From Bacteroidota bacterium (GTDB taxonomy: Bacteria > Bacteroidota > Bacteroidia > Bacteroidales > WCHB1-69), in assembly GCA_023413895.1 (NCBI GenBank), contig JAEZOU010000051.1, positions 1-10,953 of the forward strand: a DNA stretch of 10,953 nucleotides, written 5' to 3'. Positions 1 through 5,462 of this stretch are shown here, piece after piece. The notes below the pieces were generated by a model. It did no database searches. It saw only the letters and a list, made by a program, of their open reading frames with translations, and was not told where the DNA came from. Position numbers and translations under genes: made by a program. Positions within the stretch are counted from its first letter, which is position 1; each line of letters starts with the position of its first letter.

Positions 1-89
1 TCAGCAATATTGTAGTAGTTTGCAGGTGCTTGTGCGAAAGCCCAAACAAACAGTAGTAAGAAAAGAGTGTTTAAAGTGAGTTTTTTCAT
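1..89 (-). CDS. Secreted protein, N-terminal fragment, probably endonuclease I family
   Basis: Only the first 29 codons lie in the window; the gene runs off the left edge. They encode MKKLTLNTLFLLLFVWAFAQ, a classic signal peptide (KK n-region, hydrophobic core, cleavage near AFA-QA), followed by APANYYNIA. A mature N-terminus of the form APAxYYxxA is what I know from Bacteroidetes endonuclease I proteins (Pfam endonuclease_1, secreted non-specific nucleases), so that family is the best guess; this rests on about nine residues. The ATG is separated from the TAA of the dCMP deaminase gene by one base (TAAAATG), so it is the last visible gene of the operon that starts near 3620. Secretion is well supported; the nuclease call is an inference that the missing downstream sequence would settle. 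Confidence 0.55.
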   Translation of the reverse strand, partial: MKKLTLNTLFLLLFVWAFAQAPANYYNIA

Positions 90-90
90 T

Positions 91-573
91 TTAGTATTGT
101 TGAATCTCTTCGGAGAAAAATTCCAATTGTACACCTGCTTTTCGGAACATCTCTTCCGATTCAGAGCCGGCGTGATATTTCTTTTCACAAACAACGCGGG
201 TAATTCCACAGTTGATAATGAGCATTGCGCACACGCGACAAGGAGTCATACGGCAGTATAAAGTACTGTTTAAAAGCGAAATTCCGAGCTTTGCAGCTTG
301 GCAAATGGCGTTTTGTTCTGCGTGAACGGTGCGCACGCAGTGGTTGGTAATGGAGCCATCTTCATGAATGGTTTGCTTCATCTGGTGTCCTACATCATCG
401 CAGTGCGGAAGTCCTTTTGGTGAACCTACATATCCTGTAACTAAAATTTGGCGGTCACGAACAATTACGCAACCACTTCTTCCGCGGTCACAAGTGGCAC
501 GTTTACTTACTGTATTGGCAATTTCCATAAAGTATTCGTCCCACGAAGGACGAACATTTTTATTCTCTTCCAT
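91..573 (-). CDS. dCMP deaminase family protein (ComEB-like)
   Basis: A 160-residue zinc-dependent cytidine/deoxycytidylate deaminase fold protein. The catalytic motifs are plain: HAEQNAI with H84 as zinc ligand and E86 as proton shuttle, and PCRVC at 111-115 supplying the two cysteine ligands. Further C/H residues at H57-C58 and H78-C79, in the inserted segment, match the second structural zinc site typical of dCMP deaminases and absent from plain cytidine deaminases. The family converts dCMP to dUMP, feeding thymidylate synthesis in the cytosol; ComEB-type members are often annotated as late-competence proteins because of operon position in Bacillus, not because of chemistry. The gene starts one base after the stop of the M23 peptidase gene (TAAGATG) and ends one base before the next start, so it is translated as part of the 3596-to-1 operon. 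Length and motifs are complete. Confidence 0.93.
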   Translation of the reverse strand: MEENKNVRPSWDEYFMEIANTVSKRATCDRGRSGCVIVRDRQILVTGYVGSPKGLPHCDDVGHQMKQTIHEDGSITNHCVRTVHAEQNAICQAAKLGISLLNSTLYCRMTPCRVCAMLIINCGITRVVCEKKYHAGSESEEMFRKAGVQLEFFSEEIQQY

Positions 574-574
574 C

Positions 575-1528
575 TTATTTGATTTTTAATTTTTGTCCTG
601 TTTGAATATTTTCTCCATTATTTTTCAGATTATTAAGGGAGATAATCTGATTAATAGAAACGTTATAGATTCTCGAAATTTTATACAAAGTTTCACCCTG
701 TTTTACCACATGATAAACAGAATTTTGAGAATTGGTATTTTCTATTTCTTTCTTTTTTTCTTCAATTTTTTCAAGTTTAGTATTTGTTTTTGCTGGCAAA
801 GGTAAAATATAGAAATCTTCAGGTGTTAATTCTAACATATTGGTTTTAAGGCGTCGGGTAGAGTTATCAATAACCTTCTCGGGGTCAAAAAATTCGTTCA
901 TAAAGCGCATTTCAAGGTGTAGAATGCAACGGTCTGTATTGCCGCTCATACCTGCATTTCCAATTAGGTTACCTGCTTTTACAATTTGACCAGGTTTAAC
1001 AAATGTTTCTTCTAAATGTGCATAAATGGTTTCTAATCCGTTGTAATGTCTTATTACAATGCAATTTCCGTAGTCTCCATATTTTCGTACCATACGTACT
1101 ACACCATCGAAGCAGCAAACAATAGGATCACCTTGTTCGAGAAAGTAATCGATTCCGGTATGGAATTTTCTGTCGCGTTGATTTCCATATTTAAGTGCGA
1201 GTTCTCCTGCGCACGGAAATACAAAAGGTGAATTATTCTCTTGAACAAGAATGATTTTGATAAGATTATCGAAAAATGGAATTTCTAATTTTTGAGAACG
1301 AATATGAAGCGTATCCCACTCATTGTGATAAAGATTAAAAGCGGGAATTTGATAATTTTCATTTACAAAGTTTTTTTTTCCATTGAAATGGTCGGAAAAA
1401 TTAGCAGATAAGTTTTGAGAAGATACTAAAGTTATGTTTTGTGTATTTTCGTTAATATCCACGTAAATTCGTTGAGAATATACTGAAAAACAACTAATTA
1501 CAAAAATAATAAAAAGAAATCTTTTCAT
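575..1528 (-). CDS. Secreted M23 family (LytM-type) protein with C-terminal LysM domain
   Basis: A 317-residue exported protein: signal peptide at 1-18 ending SVYS-Q, an N-terminal region without recognised domain (about 20-100), an M23/LytM domain (about 104-215), a Lys/Glu-rich linker (250-267) and a LysM peptidoglycan-binding domain (271-317, starting YHVVKQGETLYKIS). M23 enzymes cut peptidoglycan cross-links in the periplasm. Zinc ligands H123 and D127 (HTGID) and H204 are present, as is H171 (YAHL). However, the usual HLHFE motif reads ILHLE here, so the first His of HxH, a catalytic residue in LytM, is I202. The protein may therefore be poorly active or act as an amidase activator like EnvC/NlpD; that is inference. 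Its ATG overlaps the upstream rfaE2 stop by four bases (ATGA), indicating translational coupling. Confidence 0.9.
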   Translation of the reverse strand: MKRFLFIIFVISCFSVYSQRIYVDINENTQNITLVSSQNLSANFSDHFNGKKNFVNENYQIPAFNLYHNEWDTLHIRSQKLEIPFFDNLIKIILVQENNSPFVFPCAGELALKYGNQRDRKFHTGIDYFLEQGDPIVCCFDGVVRMVRKYGDYGNCIVIRHYNGLETIYAHLEETFVKPGQIVKAGNLIGNAGMSGNTDRCILHLEMRFMNEFFDPEKVIDNSTRRLKTNMLELTPEDFYILPLPAKTNTKLEKIEEKKKEIENTNSQNSVYHVVKQGETLYKISRIYNVSINQIISLNNLKNNGENIQTGQKLKIK

Positions 1529-1992
1529 TTTTGTTCCATTTTATGAATGATATTAGTACTTGAAAATCCATCTACAAATGCAATGGTAATTACTTGACCG
1601 CCATTTTTTTGTACAAAGTCGGCACCTACAATTTGGTCGATGGAGTAATCGCCTCCTTTTACCAAAATATTGGGAACGATAGTTTCGATGAGGTTTTTAG
1701 GAGTGTCTTCGTGGAAAAGAATCACAAAATCTACAGCTTCTAATGCGCTTAAAACGCCTGCGCGTGCCCACTCAGGATTTATGGGTCGGCTCTCTCCTTT
1801 CAATCTTTTTACGGAATTATCGCTATTTAATCCTAAAATAAGAAGATCTCCCAACTCTTTGGCTTTCTGAAGGTAATCTACGTGCCCATAATGCAAAACA
1901 TCGAAGCAACCATTAGTAAAAACGATTTTTTTATCTCGCAAAGTGGGTTTTAATGAGATAAATTGCTCTAATGTAATCACTTTATTCCTCAT
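1525..1992 (-). CDS. rfaE2: D-glycero-beta-D-manno-heptose 1-phosphate adenylyltransferase
   Basis: A nucleotidyltransferase of the cytidylyltransferase superfamily, corresponding to the C-terminal adenylyltransferase half of E. coli HldE. It transfers AMP from ATP to heptose 1-phosphate, a cytosolic step toward ADP-heptose for the lipopolysaccharide core. The signature TNGCFDVLHYGHV, with its HxGH nucleotide-binding motif, lies near residues 26-38; RLKGESRPI, LVKGGDY and the terminal FSSTNII are further family motifs. An ATG at 2031 would add 13 residues (168 aa) and a 50-nt overlap with the upstream flippase gene; I chose the ATG at 1992, which gives 155 aa, the usual family length, and an 11-nt overlap. 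No kinase (RfaE1) domain is fused, as is normal in Bacteroidetes, so HldA-like and GmhA/GmhB functions must be encoded elsewhere. Confidence 0.9.
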   Translation of the reverse strand: MRNKVITLEQFISLKPTLRDKKIVFTNGCFDVLHYGHVDYLQKAKELGDLLILGLNSDNSVKRLKGESRPINPEWARAGVLSALEAVDFVILFHEDTPKNLIETIVPNILVKGGDYSIDQIVGADFVQKNGGQVITIAFVDGFSSTNIIHKMEQK

Positions 1993-3031
1993 AACTTTTA
2001 GATTTTGAATTTTTTTCAACTTGTGAAACATAGATAAGAGCTACAATTCCTAAAATAATGGAGGTAATAGTTTGCACTAACCAATTTACCATGCCTACGG
2101 TAAAACCTTGATTATAATCGATATTATAAAGAATTAGAACGCCAGCTACCATCAATGGGTATGCGCCTAAACCTCCTTGAGCAATGACAAACGATAGGGT
2201 GGAAAATGCCAAGATTGTAAGTGCTGGCATTGGACCTAAATGTTGTAAAAAGTCGAAAGCGAAAAAACTTGCGTAAACGCTCAAGAAATAAAAAATCCAA
2301 ATTCCAAAAGAGTAGAGGATAAAAAGGGTTTTATTTTTCATATTTTTGACAGAGATAAGGCCTTGCCAAATACCTTTCATAAACTCATAGATTTTTAGAA
2401 ATAGTGAGGATTTTTTCCAATATTTTCGGGTAAAATAGATGATTCCTACAAGAGCTAAAATAGCGAAAAATAGGACATATAAGGTGTAATTGGTGGCGAT
2501 AGCAAAGAATTTATCGCTCAGTGCATCTTTCACAGTGGTTCCATTTTCATCAATAGAAAAATGAGAAATCAGTGTAGAATTTGTCAAAGCCGCAACTAAA
2601 AAAAGAAGAAGCCAAATTAAAATATCAATAATTCTTTCTGTAACAATAGTTCCTAAACTTTTCTCAAAAGGAATATTATCGCATCGTTTTAAGAAGGAGC
2701 AGCGCAAAACTTCTCCTAATCGAGGAAAAGCTAAATTACCTAGGTAACAAATCATTACAGCAAAGAAAGAGGTTCTTTTCTTCACTTTAAAACCTAAAGG
2801 TTCAATCATAAGAATATTGCGCAATCCTCGAACGTAGTGGGAAGCAATTTCAAAAAGGAAGCAGAGAGAAAGAAAAAATATACTTTTGGAATTCAGTAAG
2901 TTATTGAGACAATCTTTAATCACCAAGATATCATTAGATTGAAAATCTTTAATAGAAATCCAAACCAAAAGGATTCCTATCCCTAAAAAGAGAATAAATT
3001 GTAATATCTTTTTCAAGGTTTTGATTTTCAT
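1982..3031 (-). CDS. Flippase-like integral membrane protein (UPF0104 / LPG_synthase_TM family)
   Basis: A 349-residue polytopic inner-membrane protein with about eight hydrophobic segments, including roughly 8-27, 49-66, 88-104, 133-150, 182-200, 235-258, 268-300 and 310-335. The stretch NLAFPRLGEVLR at 99-110, followed by PFEKSLGTIVTERIIDILIW at 121-140, matches the conserved N-x-P-x-x-x-G-E-x-x-R and E-R-x-x-D features of the family. Members include the membrane part of lysyl-phosphatidylglycerol synthase MprF and many stand-alone proteins thought to move lipids or lipid-linked glycans; there is no aminoacyl-transferase domain here, so lysyl-PG synthesis is not implied. The gene sits seven bases after the P-loop kinase stop and overlaps rfaE2, and with the M23 gene suggests an envelope role. 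The substrate cannot be told from the sequence. Confidence 0.85.
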   Translation of the reverse strand: MKIKTLKKILQFILFLGIGILLVWISIKDFQSNDILVIKDCLNNLLNSKSIFFLSLCFLFEIASHYVRGLRNILMIEPLGFKVKKRTSFFAVMICYLGNLAFPRLGEVLRCSFLKRCDNIPFEKSLGTIVTERIIDILIWLLLFLVAALTNSTLISHFSIDENGTTVKDALSDKFFAIATNYTLYVLFFAILALVGIIYFTRKYWKKSSLFLKIYEFMKGIWQGLISVKNMKNKTLFILYSFGIWIFYFLSVYASFFAFDFLQHLGPMPALTILAFSTLSFVIAQGGLGAYPLMVAGVLILYNIDYNQGFTVGMVNWLVQTITSIILGIVALIYVSQVEKNSKSKSYEE

Positions 3032-3038
3032 AGATTGA

Positions 3039-3596
3039 TTACTTGATAATTTTATTCATTATAGAATCAATGGTAGCGTAAAGTTGTTCAATATTTCCAT
3101 CATTATTGAGGACAAAATCTGCTTGTTGAATGCAAGCGGCAAGATTTTGTTTGTTAGGGTCGGTAGAGGAGAACTCTCTTTTTTCGTTTTCAAGGAAAAT
3201 TTCGTAACTGATAGAGTCCGTTTCGGAGTTTCGTTTCACCACTCTTTGATAACGAATTTCGGGTTGTGCATCAACAGCTAAGAGAGTAAAATGGTTAGTT
3301 TTGCGCAGCGATTCCACCTCACCAGGAGTTCTAATACTTTCAATTACAGCATTTACATTTTCTTTTTCTGCTTGTTTGTAAAGTTCATCTGTAATGAATG
3401 AAGGAGAATTGTTTGCGCGTAGGTCGTTGGCAACAATTACGTAAGTATCTCGGTTTAGCGGGAGATTTCTGCGTGTTGCTTCTTCTATAAGATATTGTCT
3501 TACAGAGAAATGAGAAAATTTATAATGTTCCAAAAGGTATTCCACAATTGTACCTTTTCCTGCGCCGATGGTGCCTGTAATGCCAATAATAACCAT
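3039..3596 (-). CDS. P-loop NTPase, nucleoside-monophosphate-kinase / dephospho-CoA-kinase-like
   Basis: A 185-residue cytosolic P-loop protein. Walker A GTIGAGKGT lies at residues 8-16; downstream are FSVRQYL (29-35), a conserved VANDLR at about 55-60, IESIRTPGEVE at about 84-94, and the TDPNKQN segment near 145-151. This pattern matches a family of small AAA_33/dephospho-CoA-kinase-like ATPases widespread in Bacteroidales and archaea; the phosphate acceptor is not established, and I do not assign one. The frame can be extended to a TTG at 3626, adding ten residues, but that TTG is itself the end of the TAAATTTG promoter element at 3624-3631 and so would lie upstream of the transcript; the ATG at 3596, which begins directly with the first beta strand (MVIIGITG), is preferred. 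It is the first gene of the six-gene operon. Confidence 0.82.
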   Translation of the reverse strand: MVIIGITGTIGAGKGTIVEYLLEHYKFSHFSVRQYLIEEATRRNLPLNRDTYVIVANDLRANNSPSFITDELYKQAEKENVNAVIESIRTPGEVESLRKTNHFTLLAVDAQPEIRYQRVVKRNSETDSISYEIFLENEKREFSSTDPNKQNLAACIQQADFVLNNDGNIEQLYATIDSIMNKIIK

Positions 3597-3623
3597 TTTC
3601 AAAAACTCATTTATATTAACCTG

Positions 3624-3631
3624 CAAATTTA
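3624..3631 (-). promoter_or_regulatory. Bacteroidetes -7 promoter element for the kinase-to-endonuclease operon
   Basis: Read on the minus strand the bases are TAAATTTG, an exact match to the Bacteroidetes primary sigma -7 consensus TAnnTTTG. It lies 28 bases upstream of the ATG at 3596 and directly downstream of the rplT terminator, which is where a new transcription unit should begin. No TTG -33 element was found at the expected 19-21 bp distance, so this is a half-supported promoter. Confidence 0.6.
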
Positions 3632-3669
3632 CACCAAATTTTAATATATATCATTAAAATAAGGGAAAT

Positions 3670-3697
3670 AAAAAAGAGCAACTTTTCAGCTGCTCTT
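3670..3697 (-). terminator. Rho-independent terminator of infC-rpmI-rplT
   Basis: On the minus strand a 10-bp stem (arms 3688-3697 and 3674-3683, one G-U pair) closes a GAAA tetraloop and is followed immediately by a T run (plus-strand A run 3670-3675). It begins 54 bases after the rplT stop and lies before the next promoter, so it ends the ribosomal-protein operon. Confidence 0.9.
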
Positions 3698-3751
3698 TCA
3701 TATTGCAAAAAACTCAATTAATACGAAATTTCAGTGATTTTGTTAAAATTG

Positions 3752-4096
3752 TTATTTAACTAAATCAACGATAGCTTTGAATGCCTCGGGATTGTTCATT
3801 GCGAGGTCGGCGAGGGTTTTACGATTTAATTCGATACCCTTCTTTGCTAAGCTACCCATAAATACTGAGTAGGATAAGCCATATTCGCGAACGCCCGCAT
3901 TAATACGGGTAATCCACAAACTTCTAAATGCTCTTTTTTTAGCTTTACGGTCACGATAAGCGTATTGTTGACCTTTTTCCCAAGTATTTTTGGCAACGGT
4001 CCATACGTTTCTACGTTTTCCGAAGTACCCTTTGGTACGATTCAAAATCTTTTTTCTTCTTGCTCTTGAAGCAACGTGATTTACTGATCTTGACAT
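3752..4096 (-). CDS. rplT: 50S ribosomal protein L20
   Basis: A 114-residue basic protein, full length for L20, starting MSRSVNHVASRARRKKILNR and containing the conserved GYFGKRRN (residues 23-30), the YAYRDRKAKKR segment (46-56), and LWITRINAGVREYGLSYS (60-77). L20 binds 23S rRNA early in large-subunit assembly, and in E. coli and Bacillus it also represses its own operon by binding the mRNA. It is the last gene of infC-rpmI-rplT. Unlike other genes here it has a near-perfect Shine-Dalgarno sequence, AAAGGAG, five bases before the ATG, and a possible hairpin upstream at 4118-4153; both are compatible with feedback control by L20, which the sequence suggests but does not prove. Confidence 0.98.
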   Translation of the reverse strand: MSRSVNHVASRARRKKILNRTKGYFGKRRNVWTVAKNTWEKGQQYAYRDRKAKKRAFRSLWITRINAGVREYGLSYSVFMGSLAKKGIELNRKTLADLAMNNPEAFKAIVDLVK

Positions 4097-4101
4097 AAAT
4101 T

Positions 4102-4108
4102 CTCCTTT
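4102..4108 (-). promoter_or_regulatory. Strong Shine-Dalgarno sequence of rplT
   Basis: The minus strand reads AAAGGAG followed by AATTT and the rplT ATG. Bacteroidetes genes normally lack such a site, and none of the other starts in this window has one of comparable quality, so it marks rplT as specially translated or specially regulated. Confidence 0.75.
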
Positions 4109-4117
4109 CTTTTTACG

Positions 4118-4153
4118 TCAGCGGTTTACCAATATAAACTCTTAATTTGCTGA
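4118..4153 (-). promoter_or_regulatory. Candidate structured mRNA element in the rpmI-rplT spacer
   Basis: The 84-nt spacer can fold on the minus strand as an outer 5-bp stem TCAGC/GCTGA (4149-4153 with 4118-4122) enclosing an inner 5-bp stem GTTTA/TAAAC (4135-4139 with 4124-4128) with a six-base loop. It ends 9 bases upstream of the rplT Shine-Dalgarno. L20-binding leaders are known in other phyla; this one shows no recognised consensus and is only a structural candidate. Confidence 0.35.
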
Positions 4154-4180
4154 TAGTAAAGTTAATAATTAATTTTCTTA

Positions 4181-4378
4181 TTATTGTAAGCCTAACATTT
4201 GTTTGATGGTTCCTTCCATCGATTTGTCGGCGATTGCGCTGTAAGCCAAGTTACGTTTTCTTTTTGTACTTTTTTTCGTAAGAATGTGGCTATGATAAGC
4301 GTGATGTCTTTTTACTTTACCGGTGCCTGTAAGAGTAAATCTCTTCTTTGCAGCGGATTTGGTTTTCATTTTTGGCAT
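4181..4378 (-). CDS. rpmI: 50S ribosomal protein L35
   Basis: A 65-residue, strongly basic protein of exactly the usual L35 length. It begins MPKMKTKSAAKKRFTLTGTG (1-20), the family signature, followed by KVKRHHAYHSHIL and the KSTKRKRNL segment. L35 is a small component of the 50S subunit. It lies 48 bases after infC and 84 bases before rplT on the same strand, the near-universal infC-rpmI-rplT order. The ATG at 4378 has no evident Shine-Dalgarno sequence, in contrast with rplT. Confidence 0.97.
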   Translation of the reverse strand: MPKMKTKSAAKKRFTLTGTGKVKRHHAYHSHILTKKSTKRKRNLAYSAIADKSMEGTIKQMLGLQ

Positions 4379-4426
4379 TGCTAAGTAATTTTTAATGTTA
4401 ATATGATGAGTTTTCTGCTATCTTTT

Positions 4427-4990
4427 TTATTTTTTCGGATTGATAACGATTATCATTCTCTTTCCTTCCAATTTTGGCATTTGCTCCAACTTTCCATACT
4501 CCTCAAGGGCTTGCGCAAATTTCAATAAAATCAACTCGCCTTGATCTTTGTAAACAATGGATCTTCCTTTAAAAAACACATCCACTTTTACTTTACAACC
4601 CTCTTTTAAAAATCGAATGGCGTGGTTTACCTTAAAGTCAAAATCGTGATTGTCGGTTTGTGGTCCTAAACGTATCTCTTTAATAACAACTTTTGCAGAT
4701 TTGGCTTTTATATCTTTCTGTTTCTTCTTTTGGTCATATAGAAATTTCTGATAATCCATAACCTTACATACGGGCGGATTTACTTGTGGTGAAATTTCTA
4801 CCAAATCCAATTCCATACTTTCTGCCAATGCTAATGCGTCTCGTAAAGAAAGAATTTTAGGTTCCATTCCCTCACCTACTACTCGAACCATGGGAGAGGT
4901 GATATACTCATTAATTTTGTGTGCTGCCTCTTTCTTCTGAGGTGCTGTCCTTTTTACATTGTTAGGACGAAATGGTTGTGTTGCGATAAT
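4427..4990 (-). CDS. infC: Translation initiation factor IF-3, AUU start
   Basis: IF3 binds the 30S subunit, prevents premature 50S joining and checks the start codon-initiator tRNA match. The core is unmistakable: LVEISPQVNPPVCKVMDYQK, KEIRLGPQTDNHDFDFKVNHA, FFKGRS and the terminal EGKRMIIVINPKK. The first ATG in frame (4891) would begin inside the N-terminal domain, after the conserved INE motif. Reading back from it, the frame stays open with QPFRPNNVKRTAPQ then KKEAAHKINEYITSP before an in-frame TAA at 4999-4997, and contains no ATG, GTG or TTG. The first usable codon is ATT at 4990-4988, followed by ATC at 4987-4985. Starting at ATT gives 187 residues, normal for IF3. An AUU start is known for E. 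coli infC, where IF3 itself discriminates against it and so autoregulates. The adjacent ATC cannot be excluded as the start. Confidence 0.9.
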   Translation of the reverse strand: MIATQPFRPNNVKRTAPQKKEAAHKINEYITSPMVRVVGEGMEPKILSLRDALALAESMELDLVEISPQVNPPVCKVMDYQKFLYDQKKKQKDIKAKSAKVVIKEIRLGPQTDNHDFDFKVNHAIRFLKEGCKVKVDVFFKGRSIVYKDQGELILLKFAQALEEYGKLEQMPKLEGKRMIIVINPKK

Positions 4991-5042
4991 TACTTCTTTT
5001 TAAGTTATTACTATTATTTTCTACCCCAATTTTTTGGGCGTG

Positions 5043-5072
5043 CAAAAATACATTTTTTTTACATTTGTACAA
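5043..5072 (-). promoter_or_regulatory. Promoter of the infC-rpmI-rplT operon
   Basis: On the minus strand a TTG -33 element (5072-5070) and TATTTTTG -7 element (5050-5043) are separated by 19 bp, an excellent fit to the Bacteroidetes consensus TTG-N19-21-TAnnTTTG. Transcription would start near 5036, leaving a leader of about 45 nt before the AUU start; that leader contains a small hairpin (CCCAA/TTGGG, 5025-5038). Confidence 0.8.
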
Positions 5073-5154
5073 CAACTATCTGAAAAAAAAGTTTTCTAAC
5101 TGTTTTTATTTTAAAAAGATAGATGTTTTTGTTAAAATATTTATGGTTTATAAT

Positions 5155-5181
5155 AAAAAAGTTCCACCTAACGATGGAACT
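5155..5181 (-). terminator. Rho-independent terminator of tRNA-Cys
   Basis: Six bases after the tRNA 3' end, the minus strand forms a 7-bp stem AGTTCCA/TGGAACT (extendable by C-G and U-G pairs to a GTTA loop; hairpin 5160-5181) followed by a T run (plus-strand A's 5155-5160). It separates the tRNA gene from the infC promoter downstream. Confidence 0.88.
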
Positions 5182-5186
5182 TCTTG

Positions 5187-5257
5187 AGGTCTCTTCCAGA
5201 TTCGAACTGGAGTAAACGGTTTTGCAGACCGGTGCCTAGCCACTCGGCCAAGAGACC
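5187..5257 (-). tRNA. tRNA-Cys (anticodon GCA)
   Basis: A 71-nt cloverleaf on the minus strand. The acceptor stem GGTCTCT/AGAGACC pairs perfectly over 7 bp (5257-5251 with 5194-5188). The D arm is GCC-loop-GGC, the anticodon loop is CTGCAAA with anticodon GCA, and the T arm is TCCAG-TTCGAAT-CTGGA. The discriminator base at 5187 is U73, which together with GCA is the identity set for cysteinyl-tRNA synthetase. CCA is not encoded. The anticodon stem has one imperfection, C27 opposite U43, leaving four solid pairs. The gene has its own promoter and terminator and is a single tRNA. Confidence 0.97.
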
Positions 5258-5273
5258 CTCTTTTTTTGTGCCG

Positions 5274-5303
5274 CAAAGATACAATTTTTTTTAATATATC
5301 CAA
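5274..5303 (-). promoter_or_regulatory. Promoter of tRNA-Cys
   Basis: On the minus strand TTG (5303-5301), a 19-bp spacer and TATCTTTG (5281-5274) match the Bacteroidetes -33/-7 consensus exactly. The -7 element ends 16 bp before the tRNA 5' end, giving a very short 5' leader for RNase P to remove. Confidence 0.85.
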
Positions 5304-5388
5304 CCCTTTGCCCTTTTTTTATTTTTTATTCCAATTTTATTCCTGTTTTCCTTCTTTTTATCCCTGAAAATTTCCTGCCTTTTTATTG

Positions 5389-5396
5389 TATATTTG
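5389..5396 (+). promoter_or_regulatory. -7 promoter element for the S9 peptidase-meaB unit
   Basis: TATATTTG matches TAnnTTTG perfectly and lies 66 bp upstream of the peptidase ATG. No TTG at -33 is visible; the region upstream (about 5300-5385) is pyrimidine-rich and otherwise featureless. Confidence 0.6.
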
Positions 5397-5462
5397 CCAA
5401 TGATTATATTCTTTTGAAAATAATTATAATTGATTGAAAATTAAACAATTAAAAATAACTCT

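Noticed and set aside
3597..3626. Upstream TTG start for the P-loop kinase, adding ten residues
   Set aside because: The TTG is the end of the TAAATTTG promoter element and would not be in the mRNA; the family begins at the ATG at 3596.
4427..4891. infC starting at the ATG at 4891
   Set aside because: It would remove the first part of the IF3 N-terminal domain, including the conserved INE motif, and start inside a frame that is clearly coding further upstream.
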